Below the pieces are notes generated by a model, which was not told the DNA's origin, did not search any database, and saw only the letters and a list, made by a program, of their open reading frames with translations. DNA of 64,000 nt from JACMLD01 sp039919885 (lineage in GTDB: Bacteria; Bacteroidota; Bacteroidia; Chitinophagales; Chitinophagaceae): the NCBI GenBank assembly GCA_039919885.1, contig JBDSEV010000059.1, positions 140,133 through 204,132 of the forward strand, given 5' to 3'. Positions 51,782 through 61,372 of the stretch are shown in pieces; within the stretch, counting starts at the first letter, position 1, and each line of letters begins with the position of its first letter. Position numbers and translations under genes: made by a program.

Positions 51782-53779
51782 ATGAGTACTAAAAAATTTG
51801 AGCAACCGCCTGACAATGCGGAACAAATGGCGCAGGATACACCACGGACCACGCACTACGCACGAGGCACCACCGATGTTTCTCCCCGTACGGTCTTAAA
51901 ACAATACTGGGGTTTTGATGCGTTCCGGCCTTTGCAGGAAGCGGTTATTAATGCTATACTTGACGGGCATGATACGCTGGCCCTGATGCCCACCGGCGGG
52001 GGAAAATCGCTTTGCTACCAGGTGCCGGCCATGGCAAGGGAAGGTCTTTGCCTGGTTATCAGTCCGCTGATAGCATTGATGAAAGACCAGACGGAAAACC
52101 TGCGCAGAAAAGGCATAACGGCATTTGCCATTTATTCCGGCATGAAAAGATTTGAGGTTATCAATGCGCTCAAAACAGCTTGTGAAAGCAATTGTAAATT
52201 TCTATACGTGTCACCGGAAAGGCTGGAGACAAATCTTTTTAAGGAATATTTGCCCGCGCTGAATGTAAGCCTTATTGCAGTAGACGAAGCACATTGTATT
52301 TCGCAATGGGGGTATGATTTCAGACCACCCTACCTGCGCATTGCGCTGCTGCGGGAAGAACTACGCGGCGTACCTGTACTTGCGTTAACTGCATCTGCCA
52401 CGCCCGATGTGCAAACTGATATTTGCGAAAAATTGCAGTTCACCAACCAACGGGTATTCCGTCAACCGTTCGCCCGGCCCAATCTTTCTTACAGCGTTTT
52501 TAAAGAAGATTCAAAGATTAATAAACTCGTTGATATACTTACCCATGTAGCCGGCAGCAGCATTGTATACTGCAAGAGCAGGCGCCGCACCAAAGACATC
52601 GCAGATCAGTTGGCCACCTACAATATCAATGCAGATTATTACCACGCCGGGCTCACTGCGGAAGAGCGGAATAAAAAACAGGAAGCATGGATTAATAATG
52701 CCACACGTACCATTGTATGCACCAATGCATTTGGAATGGGCATTGACAAACCTGATGTGAGAACCGTCGTGCATTTTGATATGCCCGATTGCCTGGAGAA
52801 TTATTACCAGGAAGCCGGCCGCGCAGGACGCGACCAGCAAAAATCGTATGCCGTATTGCTTTACCAGCCAGACGAGATAGCAGAACTGAATAAACAGGCG
52901 CAGCTTCGATTCCCCGAAATAGCAAGTATCCGAAGTGTTTACCAGTCTGTTGCCAACTACCTGCAACTGCCCGCTGGCAGCGGCGAAGGAAATTACTATG
53001 ATTTCGATATGGGTGATTTCATCAAGAAGTTTAATCACCCACCCTACCAGGTGCTAAATGTATTGAAAGTGCTGGAACAGGAGGGCTTCCTGAGTTTCAA
53101 TGAGCAGGTGTTTGTTCCTACCCGGTTACAATTTGTGTGCAATAAAGAAACCTTGTACCAGTTTGAAAAAGAAAACGAACAACTGGAACCACTGATCAAA
53201 CTGCTGCTGCGGTCTTATGAGGGTATTTTTGATACCCCGGTGGCGGTGTATGAAAAACAACTTGCAGGAACGCTTAAAAAAGAGCCGGCCGAAATAAAGC
53301 GATCGCTGCAGGAGTTGAACAGGTTTCATATTATACGTTATGAACCGCAGAAAGAAAATCCTCAATTGTACCTGCTGCAGCCCAGGGTCCGTGCTGAAGA
53401 CCTTACCATTAACCAGGTCAATTATCAAAAAAGAAAAGCAAGGTTTGAACAGCGATTGAATCAATTTATCCGGTATGCAGAAAACAGGAAAGATTGCCGC
53501 AGCGTTATTACCGGCAACTATTTTGGAGACAATGAAATGGAAGCGTGTGGCATTTGCGACAATTGTCTTGAACTCAAAAAAACTACCTTAACGCCGGCCG
53601 CTTTTACCGCCATCCGCCTGCGGATTGAACAGGCGCTCGATCCTGGACCAGTTGCCATTAAAGATTTACTTATCCAGCTGAAAGACATCCAAAAAGAAAA
53701 AGCCTGGCAGGTGATTGAATTCTTGCAGGCCGAAAAGAAATTGATGGTCAATGAAGACGGGCTGATTAAAAAAAACTAG
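51782..53779 (+). CDS. recQ: RecQ-family ATP-dependent DNA helicase
   Basis: 665 residues. 3'-5' helicase for repair and recombination. Motifs: MPTGGGKSLCYQVPAM (Walker A), DEAHCISQWGYDFRPPYLR (motif II), ASATPD (III), QEAGRAGRDQ (VI), and zinc-binding Cys cluster CRSVITGNYFGD then ACGICDNC. The first 30 residues (including DTPRTTHYARGTTDVSPR) look non-homologous, and the enzyme has no clear HRDC domain at its end, as in the shorter Bacteroidota RecQ type. ATG at 51782; 18 bases after the metal ATPase, so likely co-transcribed. Confidence 0.94.
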   Translation: MSTKKFEQPPDNAEQMAQDTPRTTHYARGTTDVSPRTVLKQYWGFDAFRPLQEAVINAILDGHDTLALMPTGGGKSLCYQVPAMAREGLCLVISPLIALMKDQTENLRRKGITAFAIYSGMKRFEVINALKTACESNCKFLYVSPERLETNLFKEYLPALNVSLIAVDEAHCISQWGYDFRPPYLRIALLREELRGVPVLALTASATPDVQTDICEKLQFTNQRVFRQPFARPNLSYSVFKEDSKINKLVDILTHVAGSSIVYCKSRRRTKDIADQLATYNINADYYHAGLTAEERNKKQEAWINNATRTIVCTNAFGMGIDKPDVRTVVHFDMPDCLENYYQEAGRAGRDQQKSYAVLLYQPDEIAELNKQAQLRFPEIASIRSVYQSVANYLQLPAGSGEGNYYDFDMGDFIKKFNHPPYQVLNVLKVLEQEGFLSFNEQVFVPTRLQFVCNKETLYQFEKENEQLEPLIKLLLRSYEGIFDTPVAVYEKQLAGTLKKEPAEIKRSLQELNRFHIIRYEPQKENPQLYLLQPRVRAEDLTINQVNYQKRKARFEQRLNQFIRYAENRKDCRSVITGNYFGDNEMEACGICDNCLELKKTTLTPAAFTAIRLRIEQALDPGPVAIKDLLIQLKDIQKEKAWQVIEFLQAEKKLMVNEDGLIKKN

Positions 53780-53955
53780 TCGGCACGTTCGTTTGTTTGA
53801 TGCTAAGTCCCGCCATTTTACCTTTACTCAACGCTTTGATAAATCTTTTACTTTTTTTCCGAAACATCATCCTTACTTGCTTTGTAAAGCAAATGATTTC
53901 CACAAGAAAGATTGGCAGCTGCTTGAATTTCTATAAAAGCATTTGGAAGCGTATC

Positions 53956-55485
53956 TTATTTAAAAATGTTCAATTCCTCGTTATAAACAGGACTTTGTAC
54001 CCCCAAGAAATTCAAAACACTATGAAATACATAGTTTTGAGACAATGTATTTTCAGGCTTTAATTGTTTAGAACTGTTATCAGATAGCCAGACTATAAAA
54101 GGAATTTCATATTGTTCTTTGGGTGCCAGACTTAAAGGCAAACCATGCATATATAGGTTTTTTTCTCCTAAAGATTCACCATGGTCCGAAAGAAAAATCA
54201 TGGCGCTTCTATATTCTTTTAATTGTTTTAAATCTTCAATTACATTATGCAAAATATAGTCGGTATAAGCAATGGTATTGTCGTACGCATTGATTAATTC
54301 TGAATGAGAACATTTTGCTAATTCAACACTATTGCAAACGGGCTTAAACGTTTCAAATTGAGGCGGGTATTTCTTACTGTATACAGGTCCATGACTTGTA
54401 CTTGTGTGCAGCACTATCAATACCTTGTTTTTTGTACTTGCTGATATTTGTTCTTTTAGATCAGTCAAAAGAACTTCATCGTAATTACATCCTTCGCCTT
54501 TACAATTTTTCATCAGCGCCGCTTCATTCTGATAATTTTTTATATGAATGGGTGGTTCTCCCCAGTTTGTAGTTCTCCAAATAACCTCTACGCCATTTCT
54601 ATATAAATAATTGGGCAAAATTTCATATAAGTCATCGGTATGTGTATGCTCCAAAATACATTTTACCCCTGCCGTAGTATATGTTGCACAAGAAGTAGCA
54701 TTGAAATGAAACACGTTAGGTGTTTTGGAAAGGAGCGGATTGGTATTTTTCTCATATCCATACAAAGAAAAATTTTGGCTTCTTGCAGATTCTCCTATCA
54801 CTAATACTACTACCGATTTCTGGCTGTCTTTTATTGTAGCATCGGGCAACAAAATTTCTTTTTCGTTTTCTTTATGTTTATGCAGGTAGAAAAGAGAAAT
54901 ATTTACTGTATAACTCCATGGCATGGCAAGGCCACCCAATGTTTTTGAATTTTTATCAATCCACAACCAATTGCTGGCGTTTGCAAATGCTACCGCCAAA
55001 ACAACTAGTAAAGTAACAGACGTGACGATTAAAAACCGCTTTATTGATAAATTTATTAATTTAACTCTTATGATATAAATACTGGGAATAACACCCAGCA
55101 GAATGATGTACAGTATTAACTTAAATGAAATAAAACTGGTCGCCTCCCCGTAATCAGTATTAAGCACATTGCCGACCATGGTTTCGTCTATTATAACATT
55201 GTAAGTATTAACAAAGTAAATTGCCATTGCATTGACAATAAAAAAAACGACTAACAAAAATTTCCCAACCAGGCGTGACAGGGAGAAAATCAGTAAGAAA
55301 ACAAACGCATTTAAAACCAACATCAGGATCATTAAAGTGATAATAATGTTAATGCCATTCAAACTTTTGTAATCAACGTTATTAAATACAAATTTGAAGA
55401 AGGGATAATGAAACAATAAAAAATTAAGACAGCTTATTAATAAAACAAAAGGAATGATTTTTATATTATTTTTTAACAACCGCAT
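53956..55485 (-). CDS. eptA: Phosphoethanolamine transferase (EptA/MCR-like)
   Basis: 509 residues. Transfers phosphoethanolamine from phosphatidylethanolamine to lipid A phosphates, a change that lowers binding of cationic peptides and polymyxins. N-terminal half has about five transmembrane helices. Sulfatase-type catalytic domain: LVIGESARSQNFSLYGYEKN with Glu232, nucleophile region SCATYTTAGVKC with Thr270 and Cys266/Cys276 spaced like the disulfide of MCR-type enzymes, TSHGPVYSKKYPPQF, and metal residues in FLSDHGESLGEK, then MHGLP. Length and motifs match full activity. AT-rich relative to neighbours. Overlaps the PAP2 gene by 20 bases. Confidence 0.9.
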   Translation of the reverse strand: MRLLKNNIKIIPFVLLISCLNFLLFHYPFFKFVFNNVDYKSLNGINIIITLMILMLVLNAFVFLLIFSLSRLVGKFLLVVFFIVNAMAIYFVNTYNVIIDETMVGNVLNTDYGEATSFISFKLILYIILLGVIPSIYIIRVKLINLSIKRFLIVTSVTLLVVLAVAFANASNWLWIDKNSKTLGGLAMPWSYTVNISLFYLHKHKENEKEILLPDATIKDSQKSVVVLVIGESARSQNFSLYGYEKNTNPLLSKTPNVFHFNATSCATYTTAGVKCILEHTHTDDLYEILPNYLYRNGVEVIWRTTNWGEPPIHIKNYQNEAALMKNCKGEGCNYDEVLLTDLKEQISASTKNKVLIVLHTSTSHGPVYSKKYPPQFETFKPVCNSVELAKCSHSELINAYDNTIAYTDYILHNVIEDLKQLKEYRSAMIFLSDHGESLGEKNLYMHGLPLSLAPKEQYEIPFIVWLSDNSSKQLKPENTLSQNYVFHSVLNFLGVQSPVYNEELNIFK

Positions 55486-56293
55486 AAGTGATTTTATAAA
55501 ATGAAAAAAACAAACTAATTAATGCGAAATAGTATATAATAAAATTTTCATTAATTATTTTGTTGACTAATGAAATACAACAAACCAGCATCAATAAAAT
55601 AAAAATTGGATAGTATTTCCTGTCATTAATCCAGGCCCAGATTTTAAAATTCTGACTGATAAAAATACCTATAAGCCCCGAGACATATCCGATAATGCTG
55701 CCAATAACCACATCAAGCGGATAATGCGCCCCTACACCTACCCTGGTAAAAGCAATAATTAATCCTGTAACGATTGTGAGAAAAGACCATAAAATTTTAT
55801 ATTCCAGCTTTTTGGGCATAAATGCAAACAACAAAACGGTCAGTGTTGTAAAGACTGTAATTGAATGTCCGGATGGTAAACTGGCATGCCCAACAGCTAT
55901 TTTTCCGATGATAACAAAACTATTATTATCAAACACCACAGCAGGTCTTGGCACGGAAAATAGATTTTTTAATACACTGGAAAATACAAGAGAAACCAGT
56001 GACGCTGATATTAAAGATTCCCATATTTTAGGGGCATACAGAATGAAAATACTTAAAAACGAGAAAAAAATTGAAGCGTCTCCTAATTGGGTAATATTAT
56101 AAATGACATTTGGAAACCGGCTTAAATTATAATTAATAAAAAAGAAACTACGCTTTTGAATTTCTACATATTTATCAACTTGCAAGGAATCCTGGAAATA
56201 GAGAAATAAAACAATAGCACTTAATAAAAATATTGGTAAAAAAAACAATGATGGTTTGAGTTTGGAATAATTATTAATAACATTTTCGTTCAT
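55466..56293 (-). CDS. PAP2-type phosphatase (LpxE-like)
   Basis: 275 residues. Several transmembrane helices and the PAP2 phosphatase signature in order: KNLFSVPRP at 109-117 (K-x6-RP), PSGH at 140-143, and TRVGVGAHYPLD at 183-194. Such enzymes remove lipid or lipid A phosphates. Immediately upstream of and overlapping eptA. An LpxE-EptA pair is known in Helicobacter pylori, where the phosphatase removes the lipid A 1-phosphate before phosphoethanolamine is added; the same order here supports that function by analogy. Very AT-rich; for example 55441-55500 has 11 G+C in 60. Confidence 0.85.
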   Translation of the reverse strand: MNENVINNYSKLKPSLFFLPIFLLSAIVLFLYFQDSLQVDKYVEIQKRSFFFINYNLSRFPNVIYNITQLGDASIFFSFLSIFILYAPKIWESLISASLVSLVFSSVLKNLFSVPRPAVVFDNNSFVIIGKIAVGHASLPSGHSITVFTTLTVLLFAFMPKKLEYKILWSFLTIVTGLIIAFTRVGVGAHYPLDVVIGSIIGYVSGLIGIFISQNFKIWAWINDRKYYPIFILLMLVCCISLVNKIINENFIIYYFALISLFFSFYKITYAVVKK

Positions 56294-56347
56294 TATTTTT
56301 TTTGTTTAAGATGAGTGAAGTATTTATCCATTAATTGGGCATCGAAA

Positions 56348-56366
56348 GATTTTAACGGTTAAAATC
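56348..56366. promoter_or_regulatory. 19-bp palindrome upstream of the PAP2/eptA operon
   Basis: GATTTTAACGGTTAAAATC: 9-base perfect arms around one central base. It ends 55 bases before the PAP2 start codon, as expected for an operator. No regulator gene is adjacent. Confidence 0.55.
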
Positions 56367-56515
56367 CTGCGCAACGTGTAATGTCAAATAAATGCTTACC
56401 GCATATTGCTAAAATAAACTACCTGCACCCGGTCATTGGGGAGGCACTGAAGAAGGATTGGCTTTGTAATTTTTTTCAGCTACCATTCAACCAGCAAATA
56501 AGCCATGCTGCGCTG

Positions 56516-58045
56516 CTAAAACAGGCTTTTTCGCTTGCTCCTGCCACCGAGTCCAAGTGCTCCCAGCAATCCTCTGGTGATTACATTTGCGGCAGTTCTG
56601 CCCACCTGTTTTACCAGCGGGTTATCAAAAAAACCAAGCTCCGGCCTGGCTGCTTTTTTATCTTGTTTTTCCGCCGTTGTTTTTTCGGCGGCTTCTTCTA
56701 ATTTCTCCGTCAGTATTTCGTAAGCGCTGTTGCTATCAATTACCTGGTTGTATTTGTTAATTATTTTTGATTTGCTTACGATGTTGTCAATTTCAGTATC
56801 GCTTAAAATATCCATGCGGCTGCCTGGCGATAATAGCATGGTATGCACAAGCGGGGTGGGAATGCCTTTTTCATTGAGCATTGTTATCATTGCCTCGCCG
56901 ATGCCCATCTGCGTTATGAGTTCATCGGTTTTATAGAAACTTGTTTCCGGGTAATTTTCCGCGGTCTGCTTAATTACTTTTCGGTCGGCTGCTGTAAAAG
57001 CCCGCAGCGCGTGCTGCACTTTTAATCCAAGTTGTGCCAGCACACTGGCGGGCACATCCATGGGATTTTGCGTGCAGAAAAAAATGCCAATGCCTTTGGA
57101 ACGTATCAGTTTAACAATGGTTTCAATCTGCTGCAGCAATGCACTACTTGCTTCCTGAAAAATGAGGTGTGCTTCATCTATAAATATGACCAGTTTGGGC
57201 TTATCTAAATCGCCTTCTTCCGGGCAACTGGCGTATAACTCGGCGAGCATCTGCAGCATAAAAGTTGAAAACAATTTTGGCCGGTCCTGTAAATCAGTAA
57301 CCCGCAAAACAGAGATCATCCCGCGGCCATCATCGGCAATACGCATGAGGTCGGCTACTTCAAAACTTTTTTCGCCAAAAAAAACATCGGCGCCCTGCTG
57401 CTGCAGTTCCACTACTTTGCGCAGAATGGTACCCGTGCTGGTGGTGGCTATTTTTCCGTACGATTTCTCCAGTTCCGCCTTTCCTTCATTACTGATATAC
57501 TGCAAAACTTTAATAAAATCTTTAAGATCGAGCAGCGGCAATTTACTGTCGTCACAGTATTTAAAGATCACGGCTACCAGCCCCTGCTGCGTTTCATTCA
57601 GATCCAGGATTTTGCTCAGCAATATCGGTCCGAATTCGCTGACGGTAGCCCTTAGCCGCACCCCTTTCTGGCTGCTGAGTGTAAGAAACTCCACCGGGAA
57701 AGCTGTAGGTTTAAATTGCATGCTGAGCTTCTGGTACCGTTCGGTGATTTTATCGTTTATAGTTCCGGCAGCGCCAATACCACTCAGATCGCCTTTAATG
57801 TCCATCAGCAAAACCGGCACGCTGGCATCGCTCAAACATTCACTTATTACCTGCAGTGTTTTTGTTTTACCCGTACCAGTGGCACCCGCAATCAGGCCGT
57901 GGCGGTTCATCGTTTTTAAGGGAAGAAAAATATCGGCGCCGGTAACTGCCTCGCCGTCCAGCATACCTACGCCTATCTTTACCGCTTCACCTTTAAAGCT
58001 GTAACCATTTTTTACTGCTTCAAGAAATTTTGCCTGGTCTGCCAT
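56516..58045 (-). CDS. HerA-like DUF853 P-loop ATPase
   Basis: 509 residues from ATG at 58043-58045 (MADQAKFLEAVK). Walker A GATGTGKTKT at 54-63, Walker B VIFIDEAHLIF near 225, and a conserved Gln/Arg-rich STILRKVVELQQQGAD (read: TGTILRKVVELQQQ). HerA/FtsK-superfamily proteins form hexameric rings that move DNA or protein; DUF853 (YjgR) members have no firmly known role. The last 90 residues are Ala/Gly-rich and basic. A nuclease partner such as NurA is not adjacent. The frame is open 34 codons further, but those look non-coding. Confidence 0.87.
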   Translation of the reverse strand: MADQAKFLEAVKNGYSFKGEAVKIGVGMLDGEAVTGADIFLPLKTMNRHGLIAGATGTGKTKTLQVISECLSDASVPVLLMDIKGDLSGIGAAGTINDKITERYQKLSMQFKPTAFPVEFLTLSSQKGVRLRATVSEFGPILLSKILDLNETQQGLVAVIFKYCDDSKLPLLDLKDFIKVLQYISNEGKAELEKSYGKIATTSTGTILRKVVELQQQGADVFFGEKSFEVADLMRIADDGRGMISVLRVTDLQDRPKLFSTFMLQMLAELYASCPEEGDLDKPKLVIFIDEAHLIFQEASSALLQQIETIVKLIRSKGIGIFFCTQNPMDVPASVLAQLGLKVQHALRAFTAADRKVIKQTAENYPETSFYKTDELITQMGIGEAMITMLNEKGIPTPLVHTMLLSPGSRMDILSDTEIDNIVSKSKIINKYNQVIDSNSAYEILTEKLEEAAEKTTAEKQDKKAARPELGFFDNPLVKQVGRTAANVITRGLLGALGLGGRSKRKSLF

Positions 58046-58209
58046 ACTGATTATTTGAATGAAAGTTACATGATTGAACGGACTAGAAAGAAAATTTGTG
58101 TTATTAACAAGCATTGCTTTTTTGGCCGGGTGGCGGGTGCGGAACAACAGGTATGAGCGGTAGCAGCTGCAATTAATTTTGTGCTACTTTTATAGCAAAG
58201 AAAATCAAG

Positions 58210-58908
58210 ATGAAAAATTTATTCCTGGCAGCAAGCGTTGTGCTACTACTGGCCGTACAAGGCGCTGCACAAACATCAGAAACCGTACACGTGGCGGCGG
58301 GCAACGATATTGCGGCGGCCGTTTCTGCCTACGGCATTTACCGCTTGCCGGTTTTTACAAAGGGAACGGTTTTTTTCAGCGATGGGAAGCTGGCAAAAGA
58401 AAACCTGAATTACAATATAATGAATGACCAGGTAATGTATATAGATCAGAAAGGCGATACACTGGCCGTCGCATTCCCCGAAGAAATAAAAAAAATAGAC
58501 ATCAATGGGCTTATTCTTTATTATACTAAAAAAGGCTGGCTGGAAGACATTGCAGCTATTCCGTCGTTAAACTTGTTGGTAAAACGTACGATCAATATTC
58601 ATTACGCCAAAGAAGGGGCTTTTGGCATAGCCAACTCCACAAATGGCATCGACAGCTATACCACTTTCACTTCCAATAATGCTTCCTACCACCTGGTGGT
58701 AAGTGAAGACGCAATGATAAAAAAAATTACCGCTTACTACCTGCTCACCACCAACGATTCATTGCTGCCTGCAACCAAAAGCAATTTTCTCGACCGCTTT
58801 CCGGGTAATAAAAAAAACATAGAAGCATACCTGGCGAATAATAAAGTTAACTTCAGTAAATCGCAGGATCTAATACAGCTGTTCTCCGTTGCCGTATCGG
58901 GAAATTGA
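58210..58908 (+). CDS. Secreted hypothetical protein
   Basis: 232 residues. Signal peptide MKNLFLAASVVLLLAVQGAAQ, predicted periplasmic or surface. The rest is beta-strand rich with repeated LPVFTKGTVFFSDG-type patterns and a helical end (KKNIEAYLANNKVNF). No family recognised. Next gene downstream begins 119 bases later. Confidence 0.72.
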   Translation: MKNLFLAASVVLLLAVQGAAQTSETVHVAAGNDIAAAVSAYGIYRLPVFTKGTVFFSDGKLAKENLNYNIMNDQVMYIDQKGDTLAVAFPEEIKKIDINGLILYYTKKGWLEDIAAIPSLNLLVKRTINIHYAKEGAFGIANSTNGIDSYTTFTSNNASYHLVVSEDAMIKKITAYYLLTTNDSLLPATKSNFLDRFPGNKKNIEAYLANNKVNFSKSQDLIQLFSVAVSGN

Positions 58909-58989
58909 ACGCACCTGTGGTAGCTTGTTAACCGTTTGTACGCCTGTTATAAAACTTTATAATACTGCGTTTTTTCTACCCGCAATCCG

Positions 58990-58997
58990 TACTTTTG
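58990..58997 (+). promoter_or_regulatory. -7 promoter box for the GH3-type gene
   Basis: TACTTTTG, exact TAnnTTTG match, 29 bases before the ATG at 59027. Confidence 0.5.
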
Positions 58998-59026
58998 AAG
59001 CTTATCAAATTGTTGCTTATCGCTCC

Positions 59027-60553
59027 ATGGCCCTTATTCACCTTCATTTACCTAAAACAGTAGCAAAAGCGTTGCGTTTGCCGGCTAACTCTCCCAGGCG
59101 GCAGCAGATTAAGGTGTTAAAAAAATTATTGAAAAAGGCAAGGTTTACAGAATTCGGACAGCAATATCTCTTTGACGAGATTTTATTCAGCAAACATCCC
59201 GGCAACAAATTCCAGGAACTGGTACCCGCCAGTAATTATAATAAAATTTACAAAGACTGGTGGCATAAAACACTGGAAGGCATTCCGGATGTGTGCTGGC
59301 CCGATAAAATAAAATACTATGCACTCAGTTCCGGCACCTCTGAGTCGGCCAGTAAATATATTCCGGTTACCAAAGACTTACTGCGCGGCAACCGCATTGT
59401 TATGATTAAGCAATTGCTAAGCCTGCGCACGTATGAAGATATACCGGTACGTGCGGTAAGCAAGGGATGGCTGATGATAGGCGGAAGCACTTCTCTGCAA
59501 AAAGGTCGTGGTTTTTATGCCGGTGACCTGAGCGGCATCACCGCTAAAAAAGTTCCTTTCTGGTTCTCCCCTTTTTATAAGCCAGGAAAAAAAATTGCCA
59601 AGGAGAAAGACTGGACAAAAAAATTAGAAGAAATTGTAGAAGGTGCCCCCGGTTGGGATATTGGATTTGTAGTAGGGGTACCTGCATGGATACAGCTTTG
59701 CATGGAAAAAATAATTGAGCGTTACAAGGTTAAGAGTATACATGATATATGGCCCAACCTTGCATTTTTTGTACATGGGGGCGTTTCTTTTGAACCTTAT
59801 AAAAAAGGCTTTGAAAAACTGTTGGCCAAACCGCTCACGTATATTGAAACTTACCTGGCATCCGAAGGATTTATTGCCTACCAGGACAGGCAGCATGCAA
59901 AGGGCATGAAACTGGTGACCAACGAGCACATATTCTTTGAATTTGTTCCTTTTAACGATGACAATTTTGACGTGGAAGGGAACATGATTGATAACCCGGA
60001 AGCATTGATGATTCATGAGGTGGAAGAAGGAAGAGATTACGCGCTGCTGCTGAGTACTGCAGCGGGTGCATGGCGTTATTTAATTGGCGACACCATACGT
60101 TTTACCGACAAGGAACGATGTGAAATTGTTATCACCGGCAGAACAAAACATTACCTCAGCCTCGTGGGCGAACACCTGAGTGTAGAAAACATGACAAAAG
60201 CCATTCAACTGACCAGCGAGGATTTGAATATATCCATTCCTGAATTTACTGTGGCCGGTGTTCCTTTTGGTAATTTCTTTGCGCACAACTGGTATATTGC
60301 CTGTGATGATACCGTGGATGCAGCCGTTATAAAACAAAAAATAGACGACCACCTGAAAGATCTGAATGATGATTACGCGGTAGAAAGAAAAAGCGCGTTG
60401 AAAGATATTACCGTCACCGTGTTGAAAGAACACAGTTTTATGGAATTTATGGAGGCCATGGGCAAAGTAGGCGGACAACACAAATTTCCGAGGGTATTGA
60501 AAGGTAAATTGCTGCAGGACTGGCAGCAGTTTATTGCAAACGGGACTTTATAG
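59027..60553 (+). CDS. GH3-family acyl-adenylate-forming enzyme
   Basis: 508 residues from ATG at 59027 (MALIHLHLPK). GH3 proteins (named for plant auxin-responsive conjugases) are ANL-type enzymes that adenylate a carboxylic acid and join it to an amino acid or other amine. Seen: ATP-binding ALSSGTSESASKYIPVT near 110, SKGWLMIGGST, EGFIAYQD near 290, YRLIGDTIRFTD-like WRYLIGDTIRF, and C-terminal EHLSVENMTKAI. Bacterial substrate is unknown. Upstream in-frame extension overlaps the preceding gene and promoter and is rejected. Confidence 0.9.
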   Translation: MALIHLHLPKTVAKALRLPANSPRRQQIKVLKKLLKKARFTEFGQQYLFDEILFSKHPGNKFQELVPASNYNKIYKDWWHKTLEGIPDVCWPDKIKYYALSSGTSESASKYIPVTKDLLRGNRIVMIKQLLSLRTYEDIPVRAVSKGWLMIGGSTSLQKGRGFYAGDLSGITAKKVPFWFSPFYKPGKKIAKEKDWTKKLEEIVEGAPGWDIGFVVGVPAWIQLCMEKIIERYKVKSIHDIWPNLAFFVHGGVSFEPYKKGFEKLLAKPLTYIETYLASEGFIAYQDRQHAKGMKLVTNEHIFFEFVPFNDDNFDVEGNMIDNPEALMIHEVEEGRDYALLLSTAAGAWRYLIGDTIRFTDKERCEIVITGRTKHYLSLVGEHLSVENMTKAIQLTSEDLNISIPEFTVAGVPFGNFFAHNWYIACDDTVDAAVIKQKIDDHLKDLNDDYAVERKSALKDITVTVLKEHSFMEFMEAMGKVGGQHKFPRVLKGKLLQDWQQFIANGTL

Positions 60554-60634
60554 TTTAACCTAAAAATTGCAACCCCTCTTACGGTTATAAAAGTGGGTTT
60601 TGTTTTATCTTTAGTTAACATTATACGATACAGC

Positions 60635-61291
60635 ATGGGAGAGGCATTATTGGTAGGATGTGTGCTTGGTTTTTTTCTGATCATATCAGTAGGTCCTGTC
60701 ATTTTTACCATTATTAAACAAAGCCTCGACAACGGCATAAAAGGTGGATTTAGTTTTGTTGCAGGTGTGTGGCTAAGTGATATTATTCTTGTAGTTGTCA
60801 GCAATATGTTTTCTGTACTGGTAAGTGACGTGCTGAAATATAAAAAAATCATAGGCTATGCCGGCAGTTTTTTTTTAATTGGCATGGGGGCTTTCTATTT
60901 ATTTTTAAAGAAAGTGAGTCTTAGAACAGATGCAGCCGGCCAGGAAATCCGTTTCAGGAAAAGAGACGCCGCTAAAATTTTTATTTCCGGCTTTCTGATC
61001 AATACCCTTAACCCGGTGCTGCTGCTCACCTGGTTTTTGTATGCTTTGGCTTTTTCCGTTAAGTACGATATCCAGCAACGCATTGTTATTTTTACCACCT
61101 GCATCCTCATTAATATCGGGGCAGATATATTAAAGGTTTTACTAGCGGAAAAACTTCGGACAAAACTTACGGTACATAATATTTCAGTTATTAATAAAAT
61201 AGCCGGCACCATCCTAATTGTTTTTGGCAGCTTTCTCCTTTACCAGACCATTTACCATTTGGATAATTTAAAACCCATCCTGAGGGCCTGA
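60635..61291 (+). CDS. LysE-family amino-acid/metabolite exporter
   Basis: 218 residues from ATG at 60635 (MGEALLVGCV). Six hydrophobic segments, with the LysE/RhtB pattern GFFLIISVGPVIFTIIKQSL near the N-terminus and FISGFLINTLNPVLLLTWF in the middle, where the Pro pair marks the family. Exports amino acids or related small molecules; substrate unknown. A GTG 14 codons upstream is less likely. A one-mismatch -7 box TATCTTTA is at 60606-60613. Confidence 0.88.
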   Translation: MGEALLVGCVLGFFLIISVGPVIFTIIKQSLDNGIKGGFSFVAGVWLSDIILVVVSNMFSVLVSDVLKYKKIIGYAGSFFLIGMGAFYLFLKKVSLRTDAAGQEIRFRKRDAAKIFISGFLINTLNPVLLLTWFLYALAFSVKYDIQQRIVIFTTCILINIGADILKVLLAEKLRTKLTVHNISVINKIAGTILIVFGSFLLYQTIYHLDNLKPILRA

Positions 61292-61372
61292 TGCCGCTGT
61301 TGTGATCAGCACGCGCGCTTTTAACAAAAAAACTGCAGGTTATATAAGTCAACTGAAGTAATTTACTGCACC

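Noticed and set aside
53797..54063. Hydrophobic plus-strand frame after recQ
   Set aside because: Overlaps the eptA end, no family pattern; looks like AT-rich chance sequence.
57162..58004. 280-codon open frame antisense to the HerA-like gene
   Set aside because: Ser/Pro-rich shadow of a protein with strong Walker motifs on the opposite strand.
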